Made by a program: the position numbers and the translations under genes
Part shown: positions 27,168 through 39,718 of the stretch, piece after piece
How the letters are laid out: every line of letters begins with the position of its first letter
How positions within the stretch are numbered: the stretch's first letter is position 1
From: Tanytarsus gracilentus
Taxonomy: Eukaryota > Arthropoda > Insecta > Diptera > Chironomidae
DNA: 64,000 bases
Assembly: GCA_038502055.1 (NCBI GenBank)
Contig: JAXRKN010000043.1
Span: 8,494,001 to 8,558,000 of the forward strand
Direction: 5' to 3'
Notes under the pieces: model-generated
Seen by the model: the letters and a program-made list of their open reading frames with translations, nothing else
What the model was told of the DNA's origin: nothing
Databases searched by the model: none

Positions 27168-27172
27168 TTTAG

Positions 27173-27197
27173 AATGCAAAAAATGTCTTTCGATATT
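27173..27197. repeat. Short motif copy in the 5' leader of the secreted-protein gene
   Basis: AATGCAAAA, four bases, then TCTTTCGATATT, ending about 30 bp outside the start codon. It matches the copy at 26792-26815. It also contains the near-palindrome CTTTCGATATTGAAAG (27188-27203), which could pair with itself in RNA. Confidence 0.5.
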
Positions 27198-28768
27198 GAA
27201 AGAAAACTGAGAACTAAATTTTTTCTCCTTTGTTCACGTTCATTAATTTGTTAGAAATAATAACGACCAGTTCTTTAAAACACTTGTTCATATATTTTGT
27301 TGATTAACAGGTGGAATGACACTAAAAGTGCTGAGTAACAAAAATTTAATTTAATTTTTTACGTTTTATTGAAATCCCTTAGAAAATAAGTTCAAACTGT
27401 GACGCAAATTAATTTTAAAATTAATCAACAATTTTAAGAATAATTTGAATAAAAATTTCCCACTGTGATTTCCAATTTCAAACCAAATGAATTTCTAATT
27501 TTCACATAATTTTAATCTCATTAAAAATAATAAATTCCATGAAGAACTAAAATGGAAAAAGTTCAACGCGTATAAACAACCCGCATAAATTTTTCCAATT
27601 CTTAGTTTTCTTCTTCTTTATTGGATTATCTTTTTTCCATGTCAATTACTCTCCTGGTAGAGATTTGACAGTAAATTTTTTCAGTGTGAGAAAATAATTA
27701 AATTTTCTCCTCAACCCTACTGGAAATCGAAAGCGAGCACACGCGAGTGAAAGAGGAAATTTTTCGCAATTAAATAGCCATTGTTTGGCTTCCAATCGCT
27801 GCTTAATGAGATTTAATGTGTAATAATTAAATCTCATCAAAATAGCGTAAATTAAATGAGCGACAACCCCTTTTTTTGAAACCAAAACCCTCAAACTCTC
27901 AACATTGTGGCAACAAAAATAATTAAATCAAATTATTACAAAATCAATTCCAGCTTGGAACTCGACAATGTCAAAAAATTCATCTTTATTTGATGATGTC
28001 TGACAGGCGGAGGGAGATGTCTGGTCTTAAATCGGCTTTGTCATAAAATTTTGAGGATATTAGCGGAAATATTTTTGAATTCGAGGTTCAGACACTCGGG
28101 ATGAAATTTTGTTACTTACTTTAAAATCTTTTTAGAGTTGCACAACCTCTTCTAAGTCGCAGGAAGAAAGATGAATCACGAGAAAATATTTTTCAACCTA
28201 ATTCCTCACCATAATTAAATTAATGAACAAAGGAAGACCAAATTTAGCGGCGTCTGATAGGTTTAATGCCAATCAAACAAAAATTTCCTTTCAACGTGAT
28301 CTCGCCTCTGTTGCTTTTTATGAGGAATTTCAGATGTAGGTCTAAGCTTGAGTGACACCTTGCTGAATGACTCAATTTGTGAATTCTTTAGCTAAATTAG
28401 TGGAAAAATATTTCTCATCATTTAATTTTTACTCGAACATTAACATTTTTCTGGTTGTTCACATCAAAAAATAAAAAATTGAAGGATCTTTCCCGCGAAA
28501 AAAAAATATTATGATTGTGGGTGTGGGAAGGTCACAATTGCACATGCATCAGGTTCGTTGAATTGCAAGGCACATGCACAATTATGAACCTTTTGTTTCA
28601 ACAACATTTTTTTATGCTCGTGGTGTGTCGCGTTGCTCATTTTATTGAAAAAAGCCACGATTTTCGAATAAATCACGAACCATCGAGTGAAATAATTAAA
28701 TTCCGTAAATATTGAGCGACAGAATGGGAGAGAGAAAAAAAATCAATCAAACCTCAATGGATGTATGG

Positions 28769-28877
28769 CAAGGGATGGAAATATTTTACTTTAAAAATTC
28801 AATTTTTACTTCGGCAAAAAAATAAATAAATACGAACACAAATTTATAGTTTTTTAAATTCAAATTTTCCCACCTTG
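28769..28877. repeat. Short hairpin element (GGGATGG family), both ends
   Basis: Left end CAAGGGATGGAAATATTTTA; right end CAAATTTTCCCACCTTG. The left end is an exact family consensus. Confidence 0.55.
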
Positions 28878-29076
28878 TCACATTTATAATATGCAAAAAT
28901 TATTATAATATAATTTCACCTCGGATATCTGTCAATACATATTTTCAGTCCTTTTATTTGCTCTCATAATTCCCACTGTTGCCGCTGTGTGCCATTATGG
29001 AATTTTAAGCGGCATTTTTCAACATTTACATAACTGCTCTCAAAACACTTTTTTATATATATTTTTCATTACTAAC

Positions 29077-29254
29077 GCGAAATGTTCATATGTGAGAGAG
29101 AGAGAAAATTAATCGCATTGCGGCACACAAAAAAATATTTTAAATATTGTTGTTTGATAAATTAATAGGCTTTCACGATTTGTGGCAATAAAATTTATAT
29201 GCACGTTTGTAAAATTTTCAACTAGTTATTTATGCGCAGCGAAATGTGCATATG
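29077..29254. promoter_or_regulatory. Duplicated GCGAAATGTKCATATG motif, possible enhancer
   Basis: GCGAAATGTTCATATG (29077-29092) recurs with one change as GCGAAATGTGCATATG (29239-29254), 162 bp apart. The second is followed by AATTAATGAG, a homeodomain-type site, and ATGTGCATAT resembles a POU site. A GAGAGAGAGAG run lies next to the first. Confidence 0.25.
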
Positions 29255-31470
29255 AATTAATGAGTCAATGTATTTTTTTAATTTTGGGCGGGTGAATATC
29301 GTGTAATACGCTGTAATAATGATATGTGACTTTTTATTAGCTTTTATCGAGATTAGATAGTCGAAGGAGATCAAGTTGAAACTGATTTAAAGTGTGGAAT
29401 TTTGAAGTGGAGACAAATGGCGGAAAAAAGTTAATTAATGAGTTTAAAATTTAAAAAAATATTGAATTTTTTTAATAAAATTAAGTCTGCAAGAAAAATG
29501 TCACTCGCACGTGTTTGGGATTATCAAAGGATTATTGACATTTTAGGTGCATGATTTATTGCACCTGACAAATGAACTGGCGTAGATAAAATAGTTTCCT
29601 CACGAGGATGATAATTGAGGGTCAATAAGTTAGCATCGCAGCATAAAAAAATTAACCTCCAATCATGAGGAAATTATGAAAAAGTTTTAATTAAGTTATT
29701 CAGAACCCTTTCCATCATTTCCATTTCCTCACACACATTCATCATAATCTCAACCCCGGATACGCATGTCTAATTTACGCAATAACGTTACCTCATAATA
29801 TCATCAATTTATATGCGATTTATGCGTGACGGAGAGCGGCATCAGGTTGATAAGATTATTTTAATGAATTCTGTTATTACAATTTCAGGCTCTGGTTAAT
29901 GGACTTTTTCTTCTTTGCCATCGTTTTGATGAATCTAAACCACCTACGAGTTATTAACATGTGGACTGTGTGCATGTCATTCTCGCTTGCTAATAAAGCT
30001 GTAATTATCATTCAACGTGTTGGCATAAAAATAAGAAGCGAAAAATTATTAAATTTATTTTGCAAAATTTTGATATAGGTAAAATTGAAAATATAATTTA
30101 GAACAAAAATAAAATAAAATTTTAGTATAAAAAATTAATTTGGTATAGAAATAAAACAATTTTTCATACAAATTATAAAATAATTTTTTTCAAGTCATGA
30201 CATTGTCCAAATCCATCTCCACCTCCATCAACGGCTCCAAATAGGAGAAAATGACATTATGGAGTACATGAAGCGAGAGAAAAATGATGAAAGAAGAGCT
30301 TAACTATTAAAGAAAAAAAGAAATTTCTGCTTCCTTGTTCGATTCGCTCTTAAGAGCATCAAAGAATGAAGGAGAAAAAATTTCAATCGCCATTAATTTC
30401 ATCATTAAATCATGAAAAGGCAATAATAATGAGAAGAAAAAAATTCCTTTCGATCGAGATCCCACTTAAGACCTAGTTAATGTCATTAACAGCACACACA
30501 ACCTTGTAAGTCTTCATATATGATAATTGTGTCCATTAAGTAAGAGCCTCCTTCACACATATCATCGTGCGACTTGAGAGCGAGAACTTTTTTCATTCTT
30601 TAATTCCACTTTGTGAAAAATTTCTTTTCGATATTTTATTTTATTTTTGAAGCGACGTACATTGAGATCAGAAATGCATGCACTTATAAATGCTATAAAA
30701 TATTTAAAAATTTATAATCTGACTGTAATTCTCTCCGCATTAGAATGTGAGCACAAAAAGGCGAAAGAAAAAAAAATTCGATAAGGCAATAAATTTTAAT
30801 GTAATTTTTTAAACTTGTGGACATTTCTCTTCTGCATTCATGGCAGTCACACAAGATCTTCGAATAACAATTATAAAATTAGAGAATTTACCTCACATTG
30901 TTGGCTCGAATGACCATTTGCTGTGGCATGGCAATGCACACTATAAATCTACTTCATCTCATTTTATTCTTAACCTCACTCCATCGTATTTTCGCATATG
31001 TCATTGCCATGCAGAAACGATTTGTGCATAAAATAAAGTAACTAAGAAAAATAATTTTCAAATTAATCTTTTAAATTTTTAAATTTCAAATTTTATTTTT
31101 ATAGTTTTCAGATTTTCACAAAAAATCACACAAACAAGAAAATTGCAAATTAAAAATTTAAATTTGCTGCAATTGTTTTTGTCCGTTTTTGCATTTTCAA
31201 GTTCTGTTTGCGCATTTATTTAAACTTTCCCCGAGTGTGTTTGCGAGATATTGTGCACACACGTTGCATACGGTTGCCTTCTGGAATTCTCAATTTTATT
31301 ATGCAATGTATGCAATGTTTATAGTCTGGTAATTGATATGTCATGCAGTTGATATCATGAACTTGTGTAATGTATTCTCAAAAATTTATTTGTATGGACA
31401 CGTTTTATGTTTAAAGGACAGACGGAGCTGAGATAGTGATAGCTGGGGTGAATGGACAGTTGAGGCTCGA

Positions 31471-31583
31471 AAAAAGGGATGGACAGAGTTTTAAGATTTA
31501 GAAATTTAAAATTTTGTAGCTCCGCTATAAATTTAAAATCCTAATAATTTTTAATTTTCATCTCAAATGTTGTCACACCTCGA
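31471..31583. repeat. Short hairpin element (GGGATGG family), diverged right end
   Basis: Left end AAAAAGGGATGGACAGAG; right end TTGTCACACCTCGA. It has the A/T core and length typical of the family. Confidence 0.4.
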
Positions 31584-31885
31584 TCACCAGATTGAATAAT
31601 GATGATTTTGCATGCAAAATTCTCTCTTTCTCTCATCTCACATCGCTTCCATATAAAGTGCACCTTAAAGCACATGTGAGTAAAACAGAAGAGAGATCTA
31701 ATCGGCACTGACAGCAATAATCGTCAATTGTGAATATCTTACGTCGGCAATTCAAAAAGGAAGGCAAAATTGCTGAAATATTTTACTAGAATTAATAACC
31801 TTTTTTCTTCTTCTCTCATTTCCATCTCGTTTTGTATCATAATTCACTGCATGCGCTGCGAGATACCTCAACAATAATCAACATG

Positions 31886-31916
31886 CACAAAGTATATCTT
31901 AATACCATACTTTGTG
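31886..31916. repeat. Small hairpin with nested alternative stem
   Basis: CACAAAGTAT (31886-31895) and ATACTTTGTG (31907-31916) form a perfect 10-bp stem with an 11-nt loop. ATACCA / TGGTAT just 3' forms a competing 6-bp stem. Confidence 0.65.
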
Positions 31917-32197
31917 GTATAATATTTCATTTTATAGAGAGAAACGCAAATTAAATATGCACATTTTGTGACATTGTTGAGAGGTCTTTGGCTATAAGCA
32001 GGCAACATTCAAAAGCTATGAATTTATTTGCCTTTAATTTGACTTCGATTTATGTCTCTTTCGAGGAGAATGTAGATCTCAAGAAAAAAAAGACTTTCCG
32101 CATGTGACCCGACGGCTGTTGCACTTTGCATAGTTCAATGTTGTGAATTATTATGATAATTTTGTGCAAGTCAAACTGGAATATTTTATTTAATAAT

Positions 32198-32342
32198 TTA
32201 ACGGTTTTTTTCAAAAATAATTTTAACTTTCTTAAACAATTTAAATTCAAATTTCAACGGTTTTTAAAAATAATTTTTGATGTAAAAATTTAACGTTTTT
32301 TAAACAATTCAAATTTAAATTTTAACGTTTTTTAAAAAATTG
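32198..32342. repeat. Degenerate tandem repeat, TTTAACGTTTTTTAAA type
   Basis: At least four units contain AACG(G)TTTTTTAAA, each followed by AAATTTAAATT-type spacers of about 30-60 bp. It stands out from the ordinary A/T background by the repeated AACGTT core. Confidence 0.5.
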
Positions 32343-32619
32343 TGAGAAAAACCAATCACTGCATGCCCATATGCAAAAATCTCTTTGCGAGTATTGTTGA
32401 CAGACATAAGCAGCGAAATCCGACTAAAATCTTGCTCGATTGCCATCGCTTTACGTGGCATTTGACTTTCTTAAGCTGCTCTCTGTTCTTGCTCTCGCGA
32501 AATCATAAAAACACTCGAGAAAGCTTCTTCTATGGGAATATTATGAGAAAATCATCATAAATTTTTAACCTTGTGCTTTATACCTTTTTGAGCGTCGAGC
32601 GTTTGACATTTTTTGTATT

Positions 32620-32656
32620 GCGAGATTGAATTTAAAAATTTATTTTCATCCCTTGA
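32620..32656. repeat. Half hairpin element, right end only
   Basis: AATTTATTTTCATCCCTTGA, an exact right-end consensus. Confidence 0.4.
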
Positions 32657-33436
32657 CTTCTCCAAGATCATTCCTCACTTCGCTAAATCCCTCCGCAAGC
32701 AGTGTCAAGATACCTTCCATTTACTCTCTCGCCGTCTAAAGAAAAACATTATTGAGAATTTAATTTGCTCAAAGTACGAAAGGGATTTGCGAGCAGCACT
32801 CAATTCCCTGATTTACACATTTTAAACTTTTTAAGTGAGATTTAACGGCATTTAAAATTTAGCTCGGAATTTATTTTTATGCACTTTTCTTTGTGAAAAT
32901 TAATTGAGCAAATTTTATCGACTTAAGTTGAACTTTTAAAATAATTAAAAAAACATAAAATTTCTCGAAAAAAATCATGCCACAAATTTTAAATCAATTT
33001 TTACATCGCAAAAAAGTCTCAATTTGTAGTGACTGACAAGCGTAACGAAATTTCAATCAAATGTTTAACATTTAATCAAACAAATCAAAAGAGAGAGAAG
33101 GCCTTAAAGTCACTTACAGCAATGTTTTTTTCTCGCTCGATCTCTTAAGCCCCGAATGTGTGATGAAGCGTGATTTTGACAATTTTCGGTAACTCGTATT
33201 TCTTGTACCTTCTCACATGTTAACGCTTCAATTGGCGCACAAATACTTTTTTCGAAAAAAAAATAAATTTTCATCTTTAATTTGCTTTGACCGCAATCGA
33301 TTTGTAAACAACAAATCTTGAGTGCCGTGTTTAAAGGAGGGAAAGGGAGAACTTATTTAAATAAAGTAATATATTGAGCAATGGCAGCGAATTAATTTCA
33401 CGGAGCGACATTTAATTAAATGCTATTTTGGGGCGC

Positions 33437-33470
33437 TATAAATACACCACGTACGCTCAAAGCGTCTCAG
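33437..33470 (+). promoter_or_regulatory. Candidate core promoter (TATA box plus initiator)
   Basis: TATAAATA at 33437-33444 is preceded by G/C-rich GGGGCGC. An initiator-like TCTCAGCC has its A at 33469, about 32 bp downstream, the expected spacing for insect TATA promoters. The neighbouring sequence (CACGTACGCTC, GCGTCTCAGCC) is richer in G+C than the surroundings. A candidate first coding exon follows within 200 bp. No transcription evidence is available. Confidence 0.35.
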
Positions 33471-33637
33471 CCTCGCTAGGAATGAATAAAAAATTGAAAT
33501 TAAGGCGCTGGAGCGACATAAATCGTTTTGCTAACAATCAGCAATTGTTGTCGTGATTTCAATTTAATGATTTTTTTTATTTTACTTTATTTTTCAGGTG
33601 AATTGTGTTTGAACTGCTCGCGATCATTGTGCTCGAA

Positions 33638-33766
33638 ATGAAGTCGCGCATTAAACCACAAGAGAACACATTGCAACATCAATGTGAATGGAGAATTTGT
33701 CAAGAGGAACTAATTATTTCTTTTTTGTTGTGCGCTTTTTTGTGTTTTATAAATTTACGTGTGAAG
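33638..33766 (+). CDS. Candidate first coding exon with hydrophobic leader, then splice donor
   Basis: An ATG at 33638 opens 43 codons to AAG|GTATTG at 33766/33767. Residues 25-38 (LIISFLLCAFLCFI) are hydrophobic, like a signal peptide or signal anchor after a charged N-terminal stretch. In another frame an ATG at 33688 gives 26 codons plus one base (MENLSRGTNYFFFVVRFF...), also leader-like, so the frame is uncertain. Upstream lie the TATA/initiator pair, a 24-codon upstream ORF at 33482, and a strong acceptor-like tract ending TTTTTCAG at about 33597. No downstream exon was found. This is an inference from pattern only. Confidence 0.25.
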
Positions 33767-33859
33767 GTATTGATGAGATGAAATTAACGATTTAAAAAAT
33801 AATTAGGAGAATTAATTAAAATTAAATATTCTTAACCTTTTAAGAACTTCTTAAAAATA

Positions 33860-33917
33860 TAAAATTGAGAATCTTTAAAAAAAGAGCAAGTAAATTTTAA
33901 AAGTTATCAACCCTCGA
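33860..33917. repeat. Half hairpin element, right end
   Basis: TTTTAAAAGTTATCAACCCTCGA. A second right end of the same type follows about 100 bp downstream. Confidence 0.3.
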
Positions 33918-33969
33918 TAAAAATATAATAAGTCAAAAAATGTGCAAGATTAATTATCATTCGCAATTT

Positions 33970-34019
33970 AAAATGTTAAGTGATGCCAAAATTATACAAA
34001 AAAAGTTAACAACCCTTGA
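33970..34019. repeat. Half hairpin element, right end
   Basis: AAAAAGTTAACAACCCTTGA. It is the second of two right ends in a row, which may mean nested or tandem insertions. Confidence 0.3.
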
Positions 34020-37000
34020 CTGATTTTGCAAACTGTTAAGAGGATTAAAAAATTTTGATGAATTTTATTTTAATTCATTTTAAAATGTTTAACAAAATAT
34101 TTTCAAGTTTCTTCAGAATTTTCTGGACTTTTATTTTAAAATTTAAATTCTCTCAACCTCTCACATCACCAAGCCCACTGTTTTTATGTTCTTTTCAGCT
34201 CACCAACTCTTTAAATTTTTTTTTCATCGCTTGATTTCACATTTTTTACATTAAACATTATTTTTTTGCATCTCTGATAAAAAGATATTTTTCCATCTGA
34301 ACAGCGACAGCAACAACATCAGAAAGCGAGCAATTTTAGTATATCTGACAAATAATTGTTGTTTATTTTTTTTTGCAAGGAGGAAAAACGAGAGGCAAAC
34401 ATGAAAAATATCTGCACGGTTATCCTGGCATTCAATCGGCAGGTTTAGTAACAAAAAAAGCTCATCGCACTGTCAGATCAACGGGAAGATAGAAGAAAAT
34501 TTTTCTGTTGTTATTATGCCATTGTCCATTGAATGCTGCTGACATAAAAAAAATACGCGATGAGACACAATTTTTTTCTCTTTCAGCATTGGCCTTCGAT
34601 TAAGAAGAAAAGAAGTCGAGATTGTCGCGGTTGATAAAATTTTATTTGTAAAAAAGCCTTCGAAGAAATTTTTTGTCTAAAATCTAGGTCTTGATGAGTA
34701 TTTAATGCGGTCAAAATTTGAGGATTTTCTCTAATTAGCCATGCTGAGTTCTTAGGATAGCACAAAATGCTAACTTTTCCAAAACTTTTCCCATTCAAGT
34801 CCACAAAAATTTCTTTGAAACAAATTTTTCGATTTACATTCGATAAAATTTTATTGAATTGTTTCAAATTTCTCTTTGAGTTTTATGGCAATTCTGAATC
34901 AATACTGCGAGCGGCACTTTACTAACGAGATGTCATTTAAATTCGCAAGATTCAGTTTCCCTCTCAGAAAAAAAGAAGATTAAGATTGCATCAATCGATT
35001 ATTTTATAGGTTTTTGTGGGTGAATAAAATAAAAATATCAAGGGTTAAATTACTCATTTTATACTGCAGTGGTGAAAATTTTTATGACCAATTAAAATTA
35101 TGTCAACAAGTTCACAATATTGAAAAACATCTGAATTTAGCTAAATATTTGAAAACTTTGTTTCATTTTATAAGAAGACATTTTATTAATTTTTAAGTTA
35201 TTCTTAGTGCAGCTTTCACGAGTAATTTTCCCCTCGAACAATCATCATCATCAGTAGCAGCAGTGGCTAGGATGGATTTTCTATAAATGTATTTAAGTAA
35301 GGAGAATATCCATAAGTCTTTAACGGAGAAGTTCGAAGGATTTTTCACTTGAATTTAATGATTTCCAGTAAACGATAATGAGCTTGGATTTTTTATTGTT
35401 TAGAGATTTTTTTTGAATACGCGCGGGAAAATCGTAAAAATTTAAGCAATTTATTTAAAAGCGAAAGATAAGTTAAAGAAGATTTTTGGTCATTATTTGG
35501 GATGCATTTGAAAGTGATGAAAAATTTTTCAATATTTTTTGTTAGTAAAAAATTGATTTTCAAAAAATGTCAGGAAAAAATTTAATTAATTTTGTAATCA
35601 CTTCCGCATGCACCCCACTTGAAATAATATTTTTTCTCCCAACGACATCAATAGCTCCTCTCTCATGTCTTTAGAATTGCCTTCGCGAATCTCCGCAATC
35701 TGATATGCCACTTTATGTTCTGAGTCACTGAAGTCGAATTAAGAGAAGACAAAAAAAAGAAGAGAGAAGAAAAAATATTTTGTAGTTTATGTCTGCAGTG
35801 TTTTGTGCATCTTGGAGATTGTGATCGAGAAGAAGAGAGGAAATCGGAGAAGCGCAGGCTGAAGATCAGAGTCATCGAAAATATGTTTATTCTCTTGTTT
35901 AATCGCATGTTTATCAGCCGATTATTATTTTTCTCGATGTCATTCGATAATTATAATAAATTGAGGAATTTTTTTAATAACGTGGCAAGTGCAACGGCAC
36001 TAATTAAGTGAACTCGCCTAAATATTATGCTCGTTCCGTTTTAATCTGTTCATGTTATTATGGAGATTTCACGGTGACGACGCCAATAAATTTCAACCAC
36101 ACTCTCCACTAAAAAACCCCCGATTAATAACTTTTTCTACTAAATTAATTTAATTTAGTGCTTCGCCATCTAAATCATTCTCATAATCTGCTTTAGCCAT
36201 ATTTTATGAGAGAAAAGGTTTGCGAGTTGGTAAAAAAATCAACAGAAACCCCAAGAAATATCAAGTCCATTAATTAATGAATTATTTCTGGCATCTCTTC
36301 CGAGAGATTTTCATCGCCGACATTAATTTCTCTCAGCAGTGTGCCTCAAGTCCCTCTTGTTCTTATCGAGAATGCAAATTATTGCTTGTTGTTGCTCCCA
36401 AACTCAAACTATCATCAATTTTAGAGAGCGGACAACCAAAGAAATTTCTTTATCTCATAATTAACATCTTTTTAATCAGAGAGGAGAAAATTTCTCGTGT
36501 CTCTCATCATCAGGAGACGATATGTGGGAATTAACAGAAGCTTAACAGTAAAAATCTTCTGTAAAACATGAGCCATTTGATGTTGACTGTTAATTTATTT
36601 TAATACTCTTCGATAATTCTTAAATTTCTTATCGCGCTTGGCGAATGAATCGTGTGATTCGATCAGCGGTTCCTTATGAGAAAATGTTCTTCACATTTTT
36701 TTTCATTCTCTGATTAAATTGTGAGAAACTCATTTTCAACCTGTCGCTTCAGAACGACAAAAATTGATGATCGAGTGGGAAGGTTTTTGTTTCTTTAATA
36801 GAATAAAATTTTCATTAATGAAAATTACCATCAAAATCAGATTCTTCTATTCAATATTTATCACATCATTATCTGACGTGTTTTTTTATCTTCTTAGAGA
36901 ATTGAGAGAATTTTAGAATTTATTTTTAATAAAAATTTCGTTGCACGTGTTTTTGAATTTTCGAGTTGAATAACTTGTTGGGTTACGATTTATTTTTAAT

Positions 37001-38807
37001 TTTCTACTTGAAAATCGTTTTAATTATTTTTACCTACAATTAATATTGAAAGATTTTTTTTCATTAAATTTTTGCAATAATTTTTTATTACAGTTTACAG
37101 CATTAATTTTTAACATGAGTTTGTAAATTTTAATAAAAAATAACTCCTAGTCTGAAAATGAAAATTTCATAAATCAAATTAGTAAAATTAATCCAGCGCC
37201 ACCAGAACTTGATAGAAAATTCAGTCCACTCCAAAAAATGATAATGTCGTGAAATTAAACACCTAAATTTATTAACCAAATTAACAGTCGAAACGAGAGG
37301 AAAATCAAAATTGATGCGTTCGATGGCCCCTGACTGTGCTCGCTGCTTCTTTATTGAAATTCGAGTTGGAGCCGCCGTGCGTTTCAGAACGAACGAATGA
37401 GAAATGTGAACCTGATGACAAATCACATCGAGTCAACAAATAAATGTCAAGCATGGACATCAAACCAGTTCTGCTCGCACAAAAAACATCAACAATCATC
37501 AATTTAAAAAAATGGACCGAGAGGGACGAGAAGAAATTCTAATTTTTAATAATTATCGTTTATGATTTTTTCACTTTTTCTTCTTCCACGATCTTCGCAT
37601 TTTGTTGGTGTGCTCACATCATGTCAACTTCATCGCGCATACATTGTGAACTCCTTTCAGAAACTGGTTCTCAATCTTGAATTCTGCATCTCACTCAACC
37701 TGAGCGTGTGAGTTTCATTAATTTATTAAATTTTGATCTTTTTGTAAAATATTTTAATTAACAACTCCGTGTAAAATTTTAGCGATCACAATAATTTGAT
37801 CTCATCATGCATGCCTTAATACGAAGCATCGCAAAACATCCGCGCGTAAATTGTAATCCATGGTTGTTACTTGTTACAAGCACTCGCGTCTCATATTCAT
37901 GAATTGCCATGTGGAAGTGTATGCGCGCTTGAGTAAAATGCCCACAAATGTAACTCGCGCAACATTTAATGCGAATAACAGCGATCAATTTGTGTCAGAT
38001 GTCGGATTAACATTTTTTGCGCTTTTCAATTGTTTCTTTCAGACTTAAAAATTCATCAAAAGATATTTCTTTGTCTTTGCACAGTAAAAAAATTATCGAA
38101 AGCAATTTATAAAATAAAAATGTTCACTTGCCACTGCGAGAACAATTTATGCCCGCAACAAATGCCATTCTTGTATTAAAATCATTCATTATTTCAACTT
38201 AAAGTTCCTCAAATCGTCATCACAGCATCCGCTGCCATTGTTTGTGCATGTTTAACAATTTTACATCGCCAATCCACCGCGACCTTGACTTAATAAGATC
38301 GCTCGCAAAGAATTCCCATAAACACGACACAAACAAGTCGAGAGTGAGAGAGTGAGAGGCAACTTGTTGAGGTATTTAACAACCTCGCGACTCACAGCAT
38401 GGAAGATATTTTAATGTGATCGCATTGCGTAATTGCTCACAATAAATACACAAAAAAAAGCGTCTCTGCAGCTGATGAGATAAATGAGCCAATTTTCGCG
38501 TGCCTTTCGATGCTCTCATAACACGACAATTCATGATGCTCTTGTCATTCCTTCTTTGACGAATGATTTCGGTGGTTAACTGACAGCCGTTTTGCAAGTG
38601 ACTTCGTTGGTGGCTGAATGAGTGAAATTTTATGTCTGAAATGTGCGAAATAAATTTTGGATTGTGTGAGCAAGGGAAGAGACTTTAAAATGTTTTTGTT
38701 GATTATTTTTAAAATTTTTATTAACTCAGCTTTAATTTTTTTAAAAAATATTATTTTCAATTTTAAATCTTACATTAAAATTATTTAGTGGCTTATTGAA
38801 TTTTTTA

Positions 38808-39659
38808 GCGTAACCCACAAAGTGGTGTAACGCTTATATGCTCGTGATTCCGTCCGTCCGTCTGCACAAGCGAGATCTCGGTCCCTGGACCAGCTAGAGA
38901 CTTCTAGTTTTCGCCAGATCGTAGCTCTTAGGGTCTATATGTGCAGGCACTGACTATTTTTTGAGTCATGACCTATGGTCGTGCCATGGCGGCCTACGTC
39001 CATTTTTCATACAAATTTTCTCTTATATGGCTTCATGGGTATCTTAACTCGTGATTGGACCAGAAATCGATTGGCATTGATTCTACTTGACCAGGAATCG
39101 ATTGCATACATATTTTTCGAGTCGTGACCTATGGTCGTGCCACGACAGCCAAAATGTCCATTTTTCAGAACTTGGCTTCTGGGTATCGTTGAACTCGTGA
39201 TTGGACCAGGAATCATTGATATAGATGATTTTAGGAATGTCCATCATGGCCGGCCAGAGTGCCCGGCAGCCAAAATGTCCATTTTCAGAAATTGCTTCGT
39301 CCCCGTATTGGCCAGGAATCAATCATTGTTTTTTGAATGTCCATCATGACGCGTGTGCCCGGAGCCAATTCATTTTTCAGAACTATGGCTTCATGTATTC
39401 GTGAACTCATGACCAGGAATCTATTGACATAGATGATTTTTGATATGTTAAGCGGGCCCGGAGCCTTTTCGACTGCTTCATGGGTATCTTGAACTGTAAT
39501 GGACCAGGAATCAAAATAGACGATTTTTGAGGAATGGTCAACAGGACTGCCACGGACAGCCAAAGTTCCTTCTTAAACTCATTTTTTTGCACTATTTTCA
39601 AACATATCTGTTACAATGGTTCCGGCAACCCCACGTGTGGGTTTTGAAACATTTTTTCA
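38808..39659 (-). mobile_element. Composite TIR element, copy 2a (inverted relative to copy 1)
   Basis: It starts with GCGTAACCCAC (38808-38818) followed by GTGGTGTAACGCTTAT and a CGTCCGTCCGTCTG run, the reverse complement of the right end of copy 1. Degenerate units of about 130 bp follow (GATTGGACCAGGAATC, GGCCGGCCAG, AAAATGTCCATTTTTC). It ends with the palindromic flank and TTTTGAAACATTTTTTCA at 39642-39659. Several units are shortened or eroded. No transposase frame is seen. Confidence 0.65.
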
Positions 39660-39718
39660 CCTTAAACACCATTTGTGCATGGCATTATGTGTAACGCTTA
39701 TTGCTCGTGTTCCGTCGT

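Larger units (their letters stand above)
27300..33420. other. Noncoding A+T-rich sequence
   Basis: No supported gene. It contains hairpin elements at 28.8, 31.5 and 32.6 kb, the duplicated motif at 29.1-29.25 kb, the 31.9 kb hairpin and the AACGTT tandem repeat at 32.2 kb. Confidence 0.55.
33770..38805. other. Noncoding A+T-rich sequence
   Basis: Two right-end hairpin halves lie near 33.9-34.0 kb and a left-end fragment (TCAAGGGTTAAATTAC) at 35039. More balanced stretches occur at 36600-36760 and 38100-38300 without frames. A 94-codon minus frame at 34583-34867 has no ATG and no clear acceptor. Confidence 0.5.

Noticed and set aside
29545..29575. TATTGCACCTGACAAATG, faintly like a miR-92-type sequence
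   Set aside because: It differs from the family outside the first bases, and no hairpin precursor is visible.
34583..34867. 94-codon minus-strand frame that reads protein-like
   Set aside because: It starts at TTG with a stop just upstream, no ATG and no convincing acceptor. The length is expected by chance.
39007..39601. Several short frames on both strands
   Set aside because: They lie wholly in the degenerate ~130-bp repeat units of the composite element.
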